Assembly: GCA_003952965.2 (NCBI GenBank) | Contig: RXIC02000093.1 | Coordinates: 62,001-126,000, forward strand | DNA: 64,000 nucleotides | Source of the DNA: Morella rubra | Lineage: Eukaryota > Streptophyta > Magnoliopsida > Fagales > Myricaceae | Direction of reading: 5' to 3' | Shown here: positions 45,597-56,871 of the stretch, piece by piece | Position numbering within the stretch: the stretch's first letter is position 1 | How the letters are laid out: each line of letters opens with the position of its first letter | The notes under the pieces: generated by a model | What the model saw: only the letters and a program-made list of their open reading frames with translations | What the model was told of the DNA's origin: nothing | Databases searched by the model: none | Position numbers and translations under genes: made by a program

Positions 45597-47439
45597 TTAC
45601 GAAATTGAAAGAGACCAGATAAAGGAAAATATAAAAGTGATGCTGAAACTCGATTCTAGACAGCAGGATGCTGACAAGGACCGGTTCGCAGCTCTGCCCA
45701 TAGTTTTTCCAAAACCGCCTTTGACCAAAGTGCAGAACCTCTCCCAGCCAAAAGAAGAAACCAATACGCAGGCAAAAAAAGGTATATCTAACAAACGGTC
45801 GAAATGACTTCGGACTATACCCATGTCATTAATTAACTTTTGGTTAAATGAAATAGGACCCCGCCATCGATCAAATTTATTATAAAAACGCAAAATAGCA
45901 TATTGAAAATCAGAGTTTTGATATTTAGCAAGTAGCCAGACAACACAAAGTTTATATGTTTAATTTTTGAAGATATCAGGAGGTAATTTTATTAGAAAGA
46001 TGCACTACTATGAGAAATTACCTCATATACCTAATGTTGAAATGGCTGTGAATTCAAGGGAATTTGGCCTCAGTTCAATTATTTAAATTGATATACTCGA
46101 AGATTAATAGCATGTTTGGTTGGTCGGTGATGGCATCTTTTTTTTTTTTTTTTTTTTGTGGTGCCCAACTGTCGGAATGCAACAAATGTAAAAAAGCAGG
46201 GAAATTATTTTGAAAATTTTTGAAAAAAAGGGAGAAAGCTCTCTCATTCATGCGATTTTTGTTGGGTGAGGTACAATATATCGAAGGAGGTATATATTAA
46301 GTACAATAGCAAGGGGCATTTTTAAGATAAATCAAGATTTTCTATAATTCTCTCACAAAATTATATATATAGTATAATTCAAAAAGAGATAGACACAATA
46401 CATATTAAATTAAACGTTTTAAGCGACTGCTCAAAAGCTATACACAAGTAACATTAAATATAGTATGATCAACATGTTGTGTCTATATCTCTTCGGGTAG
46501 AGAATTGTAGAGGACCTGGTCCTTCTCCATATATACAGATATACAAAGCAAGCAACAACAGGTAAATGAAGCAACATCTTAGGAAACATCCAACATAGAG
46601 TAATCAAAGCACAAAGTACACCACATAAAGACACGCACGAGTAAACCTCAAGGCAGTGACAATCAACTCCATTCTCAGTAGCTAATTCCATGGAGGAAGG
46701 CAACAAAAAAAAAAAAAGTCCAACTCCCAGTAGATAAGTCAAAATGCCGCGACGAAGTTCAGCAAAGCACAACAACAACAGGTAGCAAGTTACAGCAACA
46801 ACAAAAAGCAAACTCCGAATGCACTACTACAGCAAGCTCCACAACCAACCCCCCACACCACCCATCTCTACAGCAATAGAGCAAGAAATTTCAGCCCTTT
46901 TCTACAGCAACCAAATGCCTCACCACATATAACTTCATGTACTAGTGAAACAGTAATCATATTTAGTAAAGAGAAAAGAGCCAAGTGAAACAGACTGAAT
47001 GAATATGTGATCTTTCTCTACTGCAAACATTGTCTTACAGTGTGAGAGCTTAGTTGGGAGGAGAAAGAACACATTTTATTACAAAATGCCATTAAAATGA
47101 ATCAATGTCTGACCGATAGGATGTGTTAGACCAAAGCTAATGATCAAATTTAATCTAGCAATTATTTTTAGGTAGTTATACTTGCAAGTTACAGAAGTCC
47201 GTAGTACTAAATATGGTTGAATCCTTAGGGATTAAATTATGTGATAAACAACCATGAATAAAAGAATTAAATAAAAATAAAGAGCAATTGCTGTATTGAT
47301 TGTTGGCTTTGATTCTAAGATTGCAATTAAATAAATAGAAAATAACAAATGGAACTAATAAAGAGAAACTACAATTTGGGAGATCTTAACGCGACGGGCA
47401 AACACCGGAAAGCTAACCCATGCTCATCGCCCTTACAAC
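45597..47439. other. Right-arm stretch without a recognisable gene
   Basis: Mirror of 36441-38286. It includes the 98-residue frame (45597-45893, minus) of unknown nature, a diverged AT-rich block (about 46000-46330) with a T run at 46138-46157, and low-complexity AAC-rich text near 46760-46810. Confidence 0.4.
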
Positions 47440-47715
47440 TCCCACTTAAATAGGCTACAATGACTTGGACCTTCGAATAATTCCAACAACATCAAGAACA
47501 AAAGGATGATTTGGAGTCATCTTGGCTGTCCATCTTTCACAAGGGTTTATTGCAAAGCAGTTCCTCGGATAGATTTTTAGGTATTCTGGGTTATTCATTA
47601 AGATGAGAGAGATGATACATCAAACTTGTAGATCTTGGCATTGCGGCCACCATGGTCCCTTCCAAGTAAGCATCTCAACCACGATACAACCAAGCCACCA
47701 TACGTCCAACGCTGG
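47440..47715 (-). pseudogene. MAPKKK-like kinase pseudogene fragment (right arm, unit 3)
   Basis: Mirror of 36165-36440: the degraded C-terminal lobe of the kinase, with the CERW-type subdomain XI text and the shared trailing sequence. Not functional. Confidence 0.7.
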
Positions 47716-48049
47716 CCAAATTTAACCACGAGCAAAAGACTCCATCAACGCAAAAATTCCTTCGCATAGCTTCTCCAATTAACTATATTGTTGAGAATTC
47801 AAAGATATTAAACCTATATATATACTGCCAGCCTGAAGGGACATCTTCAGATGAGTCTCGTATTTAGGAGTGTTGCAGCTAGTATCTGGATTGAGCAGGT
47901 AAGAGTATCATGTGGCTCTATGATTCCTTTATTGGAGTTCATTTAATAGTTTTGCAGATGAAGACCATACAAATGATTTGTAAATGTTAGCATTTGATGA
48001 TTATATATGTGTTCTTTAATGAGTAGATGATCTTTTTAAAATTTGAGAA

Positions 48050-48320
48050 AACTACATTTTGCACCCTTTAACTACCATACAATTTGAACTTTGCATCGTA
48101 AACTACTAAACTTGACATTTTACACCCTAAACTATAAATTATTTTACAATTTGAATCTATGGTTAAAATCTCGTAGTTAAATTCAATAATAAAAAACATA
48201 ATGTGACACAATCCTAATGGTCAAATTATAGCATAAAATTTAAATTTAAACGTATTGGTAGATAGAAGGGCAAAATATCAATGGTTGTAGTTTAGAGTAC
48301 AAGTTCAAATATGTGTCATA
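48050..48320. repeat. Repeated non-coding block between kinase units (possible old MITE)
   Basis: A block of about 270 bp beginning ACTACATTTTGCACCCTTTAA and ending near GGTTGTAGTTTAGAGTACAAG recurs once per kinase unit: about 31735-31990, 35590-35860, 48050-48320, 51915-52180 and 61330-61590. It was therefore present before the tandem duplication. Its ends are only weakly inverted, so MITE status is uncertain. Confidence 0.6.
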
Positions 48321-48589
48321 ATTAGCAACTACAAAATACAACGTCTCATCAAACTTTGACCCTTATTCCAAGAAGAATATGAAAGTAATTTTAGCCAATC
48401 ATTACCAAGTGTTGATAAAGGATGCATATATTGATGAACATACCGATAATTAAGAATGTGGTCTATATGATGTATTTTCCTCATTTTAGCATGATTACTA
48501 TCTTCTTCTTTCTTCTTCTTTTTTTTTTTCTTTTTTTTTTTTTTTGTATCGAGAGAAATCCTGAGCACCTCTTGTACATTGGATTCGAA

Positions 48590-49460
48590 CAGACTGAGTC
48601 CAGTTTGAATGTACTGCGAGATTTCAATACAATGGGCAAACACCGGAAAGCTACCGCATGCTCATCACCCTTACAACTCCCATGCACGTAAACAAAGCAG
48701 AATTATCCTAGCCGTCCATCTCTCACAAGGGCTTAAAGCAGTTTCTCAAAAAGTCCTTCCCACCTTAGGATATATTTTCAGGTATTCTAGACAATTCATT
48801 AAGATGAGTGAGATGATACATTAAAGTTTTTAGATCTTGGCACTGCAGCCACCCTGCTGACTTCCAAGTAAGCATCGCAGCAATGATACGGCCAAGTGAC
48901 CATATGTCCAATGTTGGCCCAATCACACCACGTGTGACAAACTCCGAGGACAACTAGTGGGGACTTCCTCGAAAATGAAACTTTCAGTGGTCCTCACATT
49001 CATTCTCAAAGTCGATTTGCATGAAGAGTCCAAAGTTGACATTCTTAAGCTGATCAGGATTAACCCTTTTTGTGATCCAGGGAATACCAATTTCCTGCTT
49101 GGTTTGAGATCACAGTGAACCATGCCAAACGAATGCAAGGAAGTGAGACCTCGGAGGATCATACCGTTACAGCGTCGTACATCTCACTCGCACAAGGTGG
49201 GTCCATTCTAAATTATGTCTCATGGGGAACCACAAGCAGCCTATTCCAGAAGAAGATTCTAGGACATGTTATCGTTCTCGATTTTGAGTGAGCTTCTAAA
49301 CCACCAAACAATACCTAGACAATCATCCAAATGGGTTTACAACTTCTCCTCTTACTTGAGTGTGACTGACGATCGAAGAAGATACGATTGGATGGTGATG
49401 AACGACATCATGGGATGTCAATGGATTCTTCCAAATACACCATACCATGGGACCCCTTTC
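48590..49460 (-). pseudogene. MAPKKK-like kinase pseudogene (right arm, unit 2)
   Basis: Mirror of 34420-35290, with the HCDLKPS catalytic-loop motif (49115 region) and DIWSLGRIIAAML (near 48880). The three translated pieces are identical to those of the left arm, including the disabling frame changes, so both copies were already dead when duplicated or were later homogenised. Confidence 0.82.
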
Positions 49461-50360
49461 TAATAATTCTTCCTTTTATCAAAGACATGAACAAGGTAGA
49501 GCAAAAAAACAAAAAAGAGTAATGTTGCTCTAAGGGATCGATGTTGCTATGACTCAATCAAATCTTTGACATTGTGAGGGCCTGGTAACCACGGTAAGTA
49601 ATGGAAGCCCACCGCCTTAAACTGTTAAGGATATGAGTCATTCTTTTTAGAAACACTGAAGTAATGGGAGAGGAGTAAAGCCGTAAAGGTGAAAGTGATT
49701 TTGGGCTGGTTGACTTGGTGTGAGGCCCATAGTACTGCCATTATAGTAGTATAAGGGGTGAAAAATTTGAAAGCAAAACATTGGAATCAGAATGACTCTA
49801 ATATTTATAAATAGGTAATGCATCGACATCAACCTTGTCAAATAATACGCATGAGAAAATTAATCTGTATGAAAAAGCAAGTCAGTTTATCGTATGACAA
49901 AATGAGAATATTATAGAACTCAACCCATTCAAGTATAATGTAGTTTTTGGTTGGGCTGAAATAAATTAATAAATATGTTAAAAATATAATTGAAACTTCC
50001 TAATTATTTTGTTATAATTTTCGTATTCAAACACTAGGTCGTATGCCCCTTTTTTGTGGACTTATCTTTAATTCTTAAAACTTAGTTTGATCCTCTGAAA
50101 TGTCCTTTATTATAGATCCACTAGATTCCTACACAAAGCTTCCCCTAGTAACTCTGTTGTTGAGAATTCAAGAATATTAAACATATATATATACACACAC
50201 ATAAACATATACGCCAGCTTGAAGGTAGATGAGTCTCATATTTAGGAGTGTTGCAGCTAGTATCTAGATTGAGCAGGTAAGACTATGTGGCTCTATGAAT
50301 CCTCTATTAGAGTTCCTTTAACAATTTTGTAGACGAATACAATACAAATGATTTGTATAT

Positions 50361-51845
50361 TGAAAGTCTAAATAACAACCAAGAGGGGGGTGAATTGGGT
50401 TTTTCAAAAAACTTAGTCCTTTTTCAATAAAAAACCTAGATCTGAAAAATAACCCTTTTTAACAATTAATAATACATCTTGAATGTATATAATGCTAAAC
50501 AAAATATATACAATAATGATAAAAGCATAAAGCATAAATCTCCACAAGTATGAATATGTACTGAAACGTAAGAGAGATAGAGTTAGAGAGATGATACCGT
50601 ATTTTTAGGTGGTTCGGCCAACACTTGCCTACGTCCACCCCCAAGGCTATTGACTTCCTTGGGCTTCCTTCACTATTCTCCAAATAGCAAATACACCTTA
50701 GCTTCCAGGGTGCTAAGGAACCTTTACAAAGCGTTTTGCGAGCTCACGCTTTAACTCTCTTCACAAATCCCAAAACCCAAGGGATTTCTTCTACTCTCAC
50801 AAGTAGGACCAAGTGTTTTACCAACACTCAAATGTTTTACAATAGATGGGTACAATGAATAATGGCTCTCTAAGCCGAATATGCAAGTGGAAAGCTCACA
50901 ACGTGTGGAATGGCTCTCTAAGCCGAATAGCAAGTGAAAAGCTCAATAAAGTGCAAGAAGACAAGATTCTTGAATGAGACCTAAAGTTTGGCAAGTAGGA
51001 GCACAAGCTTTCTTGGTAGGTGCGGTCTTCCCTCTTCTTCAAAGCACTTTCTCTCTCTAGAAGTTAGGGCATGATTGATTGCAAGTGTGTTGTCTCTTCT
51101 TCAAGAAACTTCTCTCTCTTTGGAGGCTAGATCGTCAAGGATAAGCAAGAGAAGAAGATTTAACAATGGGAGCTTTGATCTTGGAGGAATCAGCAAATGA
51201 AATCTTTGGATCTTGCTTTCTCTCTCTATCGGAGGTAAATTTTGAATAATGATGCAAGTCCTTACTGGATCTTCAACTCCATCTCCGTCTTCAACGATCA
51301 AAAGCCCTCAAAAGTGCCTTTGGAAGGGCATCCAAGTCATTTGAGACCATTTGGAGACTTTTTGGATGAGTTGGCGTTGTTTTCAGAATATCTGCAAAAT
51401 CGCACAGTGTGTCGACACATTGATGGTATGTGCTGATACATTAAAACTTGGCCTGGAATTTTTCTCTCGAGAGACAGTGCAATATGTCGACACTTGTCTT
51501 CCACGTGTCGACACATTAAATACTTAGTTTGAAATTTTGCTCTCGAGAGACAGTGCAATGTGTCGACACTTATAAGTGTTGGAGAGAAAATCAGCAACAT
51601 TAAAGTGTACAATCCATTCCAACACTTCTTTAACACCTACAATATGAAAAATTGATCTTATCAACTTATGTAATGGTGTTCAAATACACTTAAAAATATT
51701 TTAAAGAAATAACCTCAATCTTTTTAAATATATTTTAGAAATAGTGGAATGACAAGATAAAATCTAAAAGTCTTCAAAGCACTTAGAATTTTTGTTATCA
51801 TCAAAATCAATTATGGATTGTTTGCAAAACAATCTTGGGCTAACA
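50361..51845 (-). repeat. Solo LTR, right-arm copy
   Basis: Mirror of the left-arm solo LTR: 1485 bp, ends TGT/ACA, flanked by TATAT (50356-50360 and 51846-51850). Its terminal part carries the CACCCCCCTCTTGG-type motif on the minus strand (near 50385). It contains several copies of TGTCGACA and TCTCGAGAGA between 51408 and 51570, more than the left copy has. Confidence 0.8.
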
Positions 51846-52529
51846 TATATGTTAGCATTTGGTGATTATATATGTGTTATTTATTTAAGTAGATGATCTT
51901 TTTTAAAATTTGAGAAAACTACGCTATGGGCCTTTTAACTACAACACAATTTGAACTTTGCACCATAAACTACTAAAACTTGACATTTAAATTTTAAACT
52001 ATAAATAGTTTTACAATTTGTATCTATGGTTAAATCTTGCTGTTAAATTCAATTTGAAAAAAACAACATGTGAGACAATATTAATGGTCAAATTGTAGCA
52101 TGGAATTTAAAGTGTAAGCGTATTGGTAGATAGAAGTGCAACATCTCAGTGGTTGTACTTTAGAGTACAAATTCCAAATGTGTTATAATTTGCAACTAAA
52201 AATATATGTCTCATCAAAATTTCACCCTTATTTGAACAAGAATATGAAATAATTTTAGCCATTCATTACCATGCTTTGATAAATGATGCATATATTGATA
52301 AACATACCGATGAGTAAGAATGTTGTCTATATGATGTTCTCTCTTCATTTTTGCATTATTATTGTCTTAATTATTTTTTTGGGTAATAAGAAAAATCTCG
52401 AGCACCTCTTGTACATTGGGTTCGTATAGACTTAGTCCAGCTTGGATGTATTGTGAGATCTTAATGGGACGGACAAACACCGGAGAGCTAACTCATGCTC
52501 ATCAACCTTATGACTCCCACTTAAATAGG

Positions 52530-52852
52530 CTACAATGACTTGGACCTACGAATAACTCCAACAAATCCAAGAATAAAAGGATTATCCATAATCATCCTAG
52601 CCATCCATCTCTCATAAGGATTTATTGAAAAGCAGTTCCTCAGAAAATCCATCTCACCCTCAGACAAATTTTCAGGTCTTTTGGGTGATTCATTAAGACA
52701 AGAGAGATGATACATCAAAGATTTTAGATCTTCGCATTGTGGCATCCACGCTGGCTTCCAAGTAAGCATCTTAACCACGATACAGCCAAGCGACCACATG
52801 TCCAACGCTAGCCCAATCTCACCACTAGCAACATACTTTGGGGACATGTAGT
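52530..52852 (-). pseudogene. MAPKKK-like kinase pseudogene, C-terminal lobe (right side, unit 1)
   Basis: Identical to 31049-31377. Here its true context is visible: the N-terminal part continues at 59885-60350 after the 7-kb Copia insertion. The break falls in the activation segment, just before MSPK, at the GTPxYMSPE position. Motifs: DMWSLGCIVVKML and NPYERW. Confidence 0.87.
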
Positions 52853-52857
52853 GGGGA
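52853..52857. repeat. Target-site duplication GGGGA (left)
   Basis: GGGGA directly precedes the TGTTAGG of the left LTR and recurs at 59885-59889 after the right LTR. Five bases is the standard Copia target duplication. Confidence 0.92.
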
Positions 52858-54018
52858 TGTTAGGAACATTTTTAGTTAGCTTTACTTCATATGTAATTTT
52901 GTTGTAATTTCTAAGATGTTGAGATTAATAAAACTTATGTGAACAGCTGGAGACTGCAGTACAAAAACTGGGTATTTCTTAAAAAGTTCAAGTTAGCTTG
53001 AAGTCAGATGCAAGTCAGACAGGAACGCGAAATGAAGCACGGCTGCAACAGAATTTGGTCAGTCCGTTCCTAAGTAAATGAATGACGTCAAGAAAGACCC
53101 AAAAAGCCTAGAACCTTCCACTTTAACTGAGAGTCACCCTCAGCTTATAACCCCTTTATTCTATTATGAAAGTGTAGTTAGAAAAATTCAGAAATCGTGC
53201 TTTCAACGTAAAACTCTCTCTAGAAACCCTCTGCCATTTTTCTAAGCCTTTGTTTTATGAACTGAGAATGGAGCCTTGAAGATAAACCCCTCTCTTTAGG
53301 ATTCTTAGTTCGATAGATTGATCACCGTTGTTATTTCTCCAAAAAGAAATTCAAGACTTTCGGAGGTTGCTGAAATCTTGAAGGTCCAAGTGCCAAGTTC
53401 GTGCGGTTGCTGTTATTGTGAGTTTGCAATGGAGGAAGGCAAGGTATGAATAGCTAGTTTTAGCTTTTTGAATGGATGAGAGGTTCTCAATCCCTGCATT
53501 GGAGCAGATCAGAATGGTGTTGTTTGGGTAAGAAAACAAGTGTGTTAGACTAGGATATTGGGTATTCTTGAGTCTATGGATCACCTTGTATTTCGAGTTT
53601 GAAAAGCTAGTGAAATTGTTACCTGGCCTAAGGGCCCGGAGAGTTTTTCTCTTTTGGAATTTGTTTCCAAGAGATTTTCTCTTCGTAACCAAAAGATTTG
53701 TGTCTTTGTGTGGTGATTGATCTGTTAATTATTGTTTTTGATTAAAGTGGTAATAATCGTGAACTGTAAACTAAATTTTCAGGTGTTCTTGTTTTAAAGA
53801 ATCTTGAATATAGATTCTAGCTTAATTGATTTACAGTCTGTTGGTTTATTTGCACTATTGTAAAACGTGGGTGTATTGAACTTACTGATCTGGTTTGTGT
53901 AGTTTGTGCAAAAAAAGTTTTGTTAAATTGAAAAGATTTAAAGTTTAAGCTACAGAACCTATTCACCCCCCCTCTAGGTTCAGTTGTTGTCGTATTGAGT
54001 CTTAAATAATTCCGTTCA
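52858..54018 (+). repeat. Left LTR of the gag-only Copia element
   Basis: 1161 bp, TGTTAGGAAC to CCGTTCA. Compared with the right LTR it has an extra block of about 480 bp (about 53492-53977). The first 95 bp differ at about 13 sites from the right LTR, mostly transitions, while 53180-53450 is almost identical. Its first 115 bp lie inside the giant inverted repeat. Confidence 0.92.
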
Positions 54019-54020
54019 AT

Positions 54021-54032
54021 TGGTATCAGAGC
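54021..54032 (+). promoter_or_regulatory. Primer-binding site (initiator tRNA-Met)
   Basis: TGGTATCAGAGC, the canonical plant Copia primer site, two bases after the LTR end. Confidence 0.93.
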
Positions 54033-54064
54033 AGATCTCGATTCTTTAGACTCAAATAGTAGAG

Positions 54065-55930
54065 ATGGATAGGAGCCATTCTCTAAGTGTCCCTCCATTT
54101 TTTGATGGTTCAAACTATGCTTATTGGAAAGTTAGGATGCGAGCATTCCTAAAATCCATAGACGAAAGAGTTTGGACAGCAGTAACTAATGGATGGAAAA
54201 AATCTACTGTTACGATAAATGAGGTCACTACTGAAAAAAGTTCACATCTTTGGAGTTTGGGTGAAAGAGACACAGCTGGCTGGAATAATAAGGGATTAAA
54301 TGCAATATTTACCAGTGTGTCTGCTGAGGAATTCATAAGAATTTCCAATTGTGAAACGGCTAAAGAGGCGTGGGATATTCTTTGTACAACCCATGAAGGA
54401 ACCAAAGCCGTTAGAGATTCAAAATTACAAATGATCATTTATAAGTTGAAAGAACTTAGAATGAAAGAGGATAAGTGCTTTGATGACTTTTATGGGAAAC
54501 TCACTAACTTGGTAAACTCAAGCTTTAGCCTAGGAGAAAAGATGGCTGAATCCAAAGTAGTTCGTAAAGTCTTAAGGTCATTACCAGAGAGATTTAGGCC
54601 TAAGGTGACTGCTATTGAAGAGAGCAAAATATTGGATTCCATCAAACTAGATGAACTTGTAGGATCTCTTCAGACATACGAAATGACTCTTCCTACAACA
54701 AAGAAAGGAAAATCCATTACATTGAACTCAATAGAAGAGGATTCGAATCTGAAGATGACATGTTTGATGAAGAAGACATGGCCTTGTTTGTTAAAAAATT
54801 TAGGAAAGCATTTAAGTTTAAGAAGGACAGAAATTGGAAAGGCCAAAAATCGAATTGGAAAGCTACTAAGAAACCAAGCTGAAATAGTGATGAGCAGAGG
54901 GATAAATCTGAAAAGAAAGAGTTCAAAAAGAAGCAAGAACAAGGGCTGCAATGTCACGGGTGCAAAGGCTTTGGGCACTTTAAAGCTGAATGTCTTACTC
55001 ACTTGAAATCGAAAGGGAAGAATGCTATGAAGACAACACTTTCAGATTCTGACATAGAGTCAAATTCCTTAGATGCAAAAACCTTAAATAATGATAAGGT
55101 AAATTTTCTTGCATTTACATCTTCTATTAAAACTGATGAGTTTACTAATTTTGATGATGCAGAAGAAATTATCATCGAGGATGTTGATGAGCTTGAGGGC
55201 TTAAAAGAATCTTATCAAGAGTTATACGAGGAAAGTGTTAAAATTAAGAAGGAAAAAGTCTTAACTTCTAAGAAAATAGTTCTTGTTGAAAAAGAAAGAG
55301 ATGAACTAGCTGAAAAGTTAGTAGAGAAAAATGCTATGATACAAAAACTTATGTCTATGAATACTTCTCTAGAAGATCTAGCATCTGAAACTATCAAAGG
55401 AGCTAGACCTAGCTAATGAACAGCTTAAGAAATTTTCATGTGGTACCAGCAAACTTAATAAAATGCTAAGTATAGGACAATCGGATGGAAATAAAAGAGG
55501 ATTAGGTTTTGATCATACTACAGCAGCATCTACATCCTCAAACAAGGTAGTTTTTGTGCCATCTACTCAGAAAATTCAGAGTACACCGGCACCTCAAGTG
55601 AAGGTAAACAAGGTAGTCACTTCTCAAGCTCCTGTTTTGTCTATATCTAAATTTTCTAGATTTATTCCTAAGTGTTTTCATTGTGGTAAAGTTGGTCATA
55701 CCAAAGCCTAAATACTTTGATCTCTTGAGAAATGGAAAAGACCTATTTCTTCATTTTCAAATAATGTATCTAAGTCTGAATTTGATAAGTTGTTGAGTCA
55801 AGTAAGCATGTTATCTAAACAAATTCATATTATAAATCAAAAGCTAAGTCCTAATACTAATAAAAAATTAGTTTGGAAAAAGAAGGACATAACTGCAAGT
55901 AATGAAACTCACATTGCCTTTTAGGCAAAA
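54065..55930 (+). pseudogene. Copia gag (UBN2-type), frameshifted
   Basis: Gag packages the element RNA. 54065-about 54745 reads cleanly: PPFFDGSNYAYWKVRMRAFL, then KEAWDILCTTHEGT and VRKVLRSLPERFRPKV (UBN2/DUF4219-type). A frame change near 54745 then moves the acidic and basic region into another frame, where CHGCKGFGHFKAEC (about 54948-54990) forms a zinc knuckle. From 55003 the frame is open again, with a coiled-coil-prone, Glu/Lys-rich segment (ELYEESVKIKKEKVL), and stops at 55416. A further piece (55463-55711) ends with a second, truncated knuckle, CFHCGKVGHTKA, followed by a stop. No protease follows. Confidence 0.88.
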
Positions 55931-56825
55931 ATTGTTTTGTCAATAAATTCATATGTTTTTAATCATGATTAAATAGATTGAATATACTTTAGTCTTAATT
56001 TTTTTGTATAACTGATTTTAGTTATATTCTAATATTTCATTAAGATTAATTTTTCAAGTCTGTGATAATTCTGTAATAGCATGAAATATTTTTTATTTTC
56101 GTTGATAGCAGTCTGCTTAGTAGTTTTCTGGAGTTTCTTGATAAGCTATAGGTCCTGCTATGGTGATTGTTAGTGATGAGGATATAAATGTCATTCATGA
56201 ATTATTTCATCATCCAGTTTTTTTTATAAAATGTTCTATAGTTCATTGTGATAAGTGTCTCAATATTTGTTGTATGTGTAATAGTCTTCGACAATTTATT
56301 TCAATTTCTTATTTCTCTGCAAATAATATGAAGTTAGAAGTGTACGTGAAGTTTATATGAGATTTTTGTGTTATAGTGTATTCTGCTGAAAGAGAAGACT
56401 CAGTTCTGCAAAAATGGTGGAAAGAGACGAAAGTTATCTAAGTGTTGAATAATGGGCTGCGTGTAAATATCTTAGTGTGCATTCAGAATTACTAAAAGGA
56501 AAGTATAAAAGCCCAAGCACATGATTCTTAAAGAAAAGCATTTAAGTGTAGCTTTTACGTTGAAAAAGTCTAACTTTAAAAGGTTGTGTTTTTGTCTTCT
56601 TGTCTTGTTTTTTTTATCTTATCTTTCCAATATTATCCTCGTGAATCACCTTTACCCTAACACTTTGACGACACCACCTTTAGCTTTCTTTTTTCACTTG
56701 CGTCGTTCTTCTCTTCTCTTTAGCGCCGTGGGTCTCTTGTCCTGCACTTTGGTTCTCATTTGTTCTTTGTTTGAATCTTTACTCAACTACTATTTGATTA
56801 AACATCACTTAGTCCACGACAAGGT

Positions 56826-56871
<46 letters not shown>

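Larger units (their letters stand above)
42045..52972 (-). repeat. Right arm of the giant inverted repeat
   Basis: Reverse complement of 30935-41785. It is continuous with unique sequence to the right: the homology stops at 52972, inside the left LTR of the Copia element that starts at 52858, because the other arm hits the gap there. It carries the more complete methyltransferase copy. Confidence 0.97.

Noticed and set aside
54121..55002. Several 69-110-residue minus frames over gag
   Set aside because: Shadows of the clear plus-strand gag coding region.
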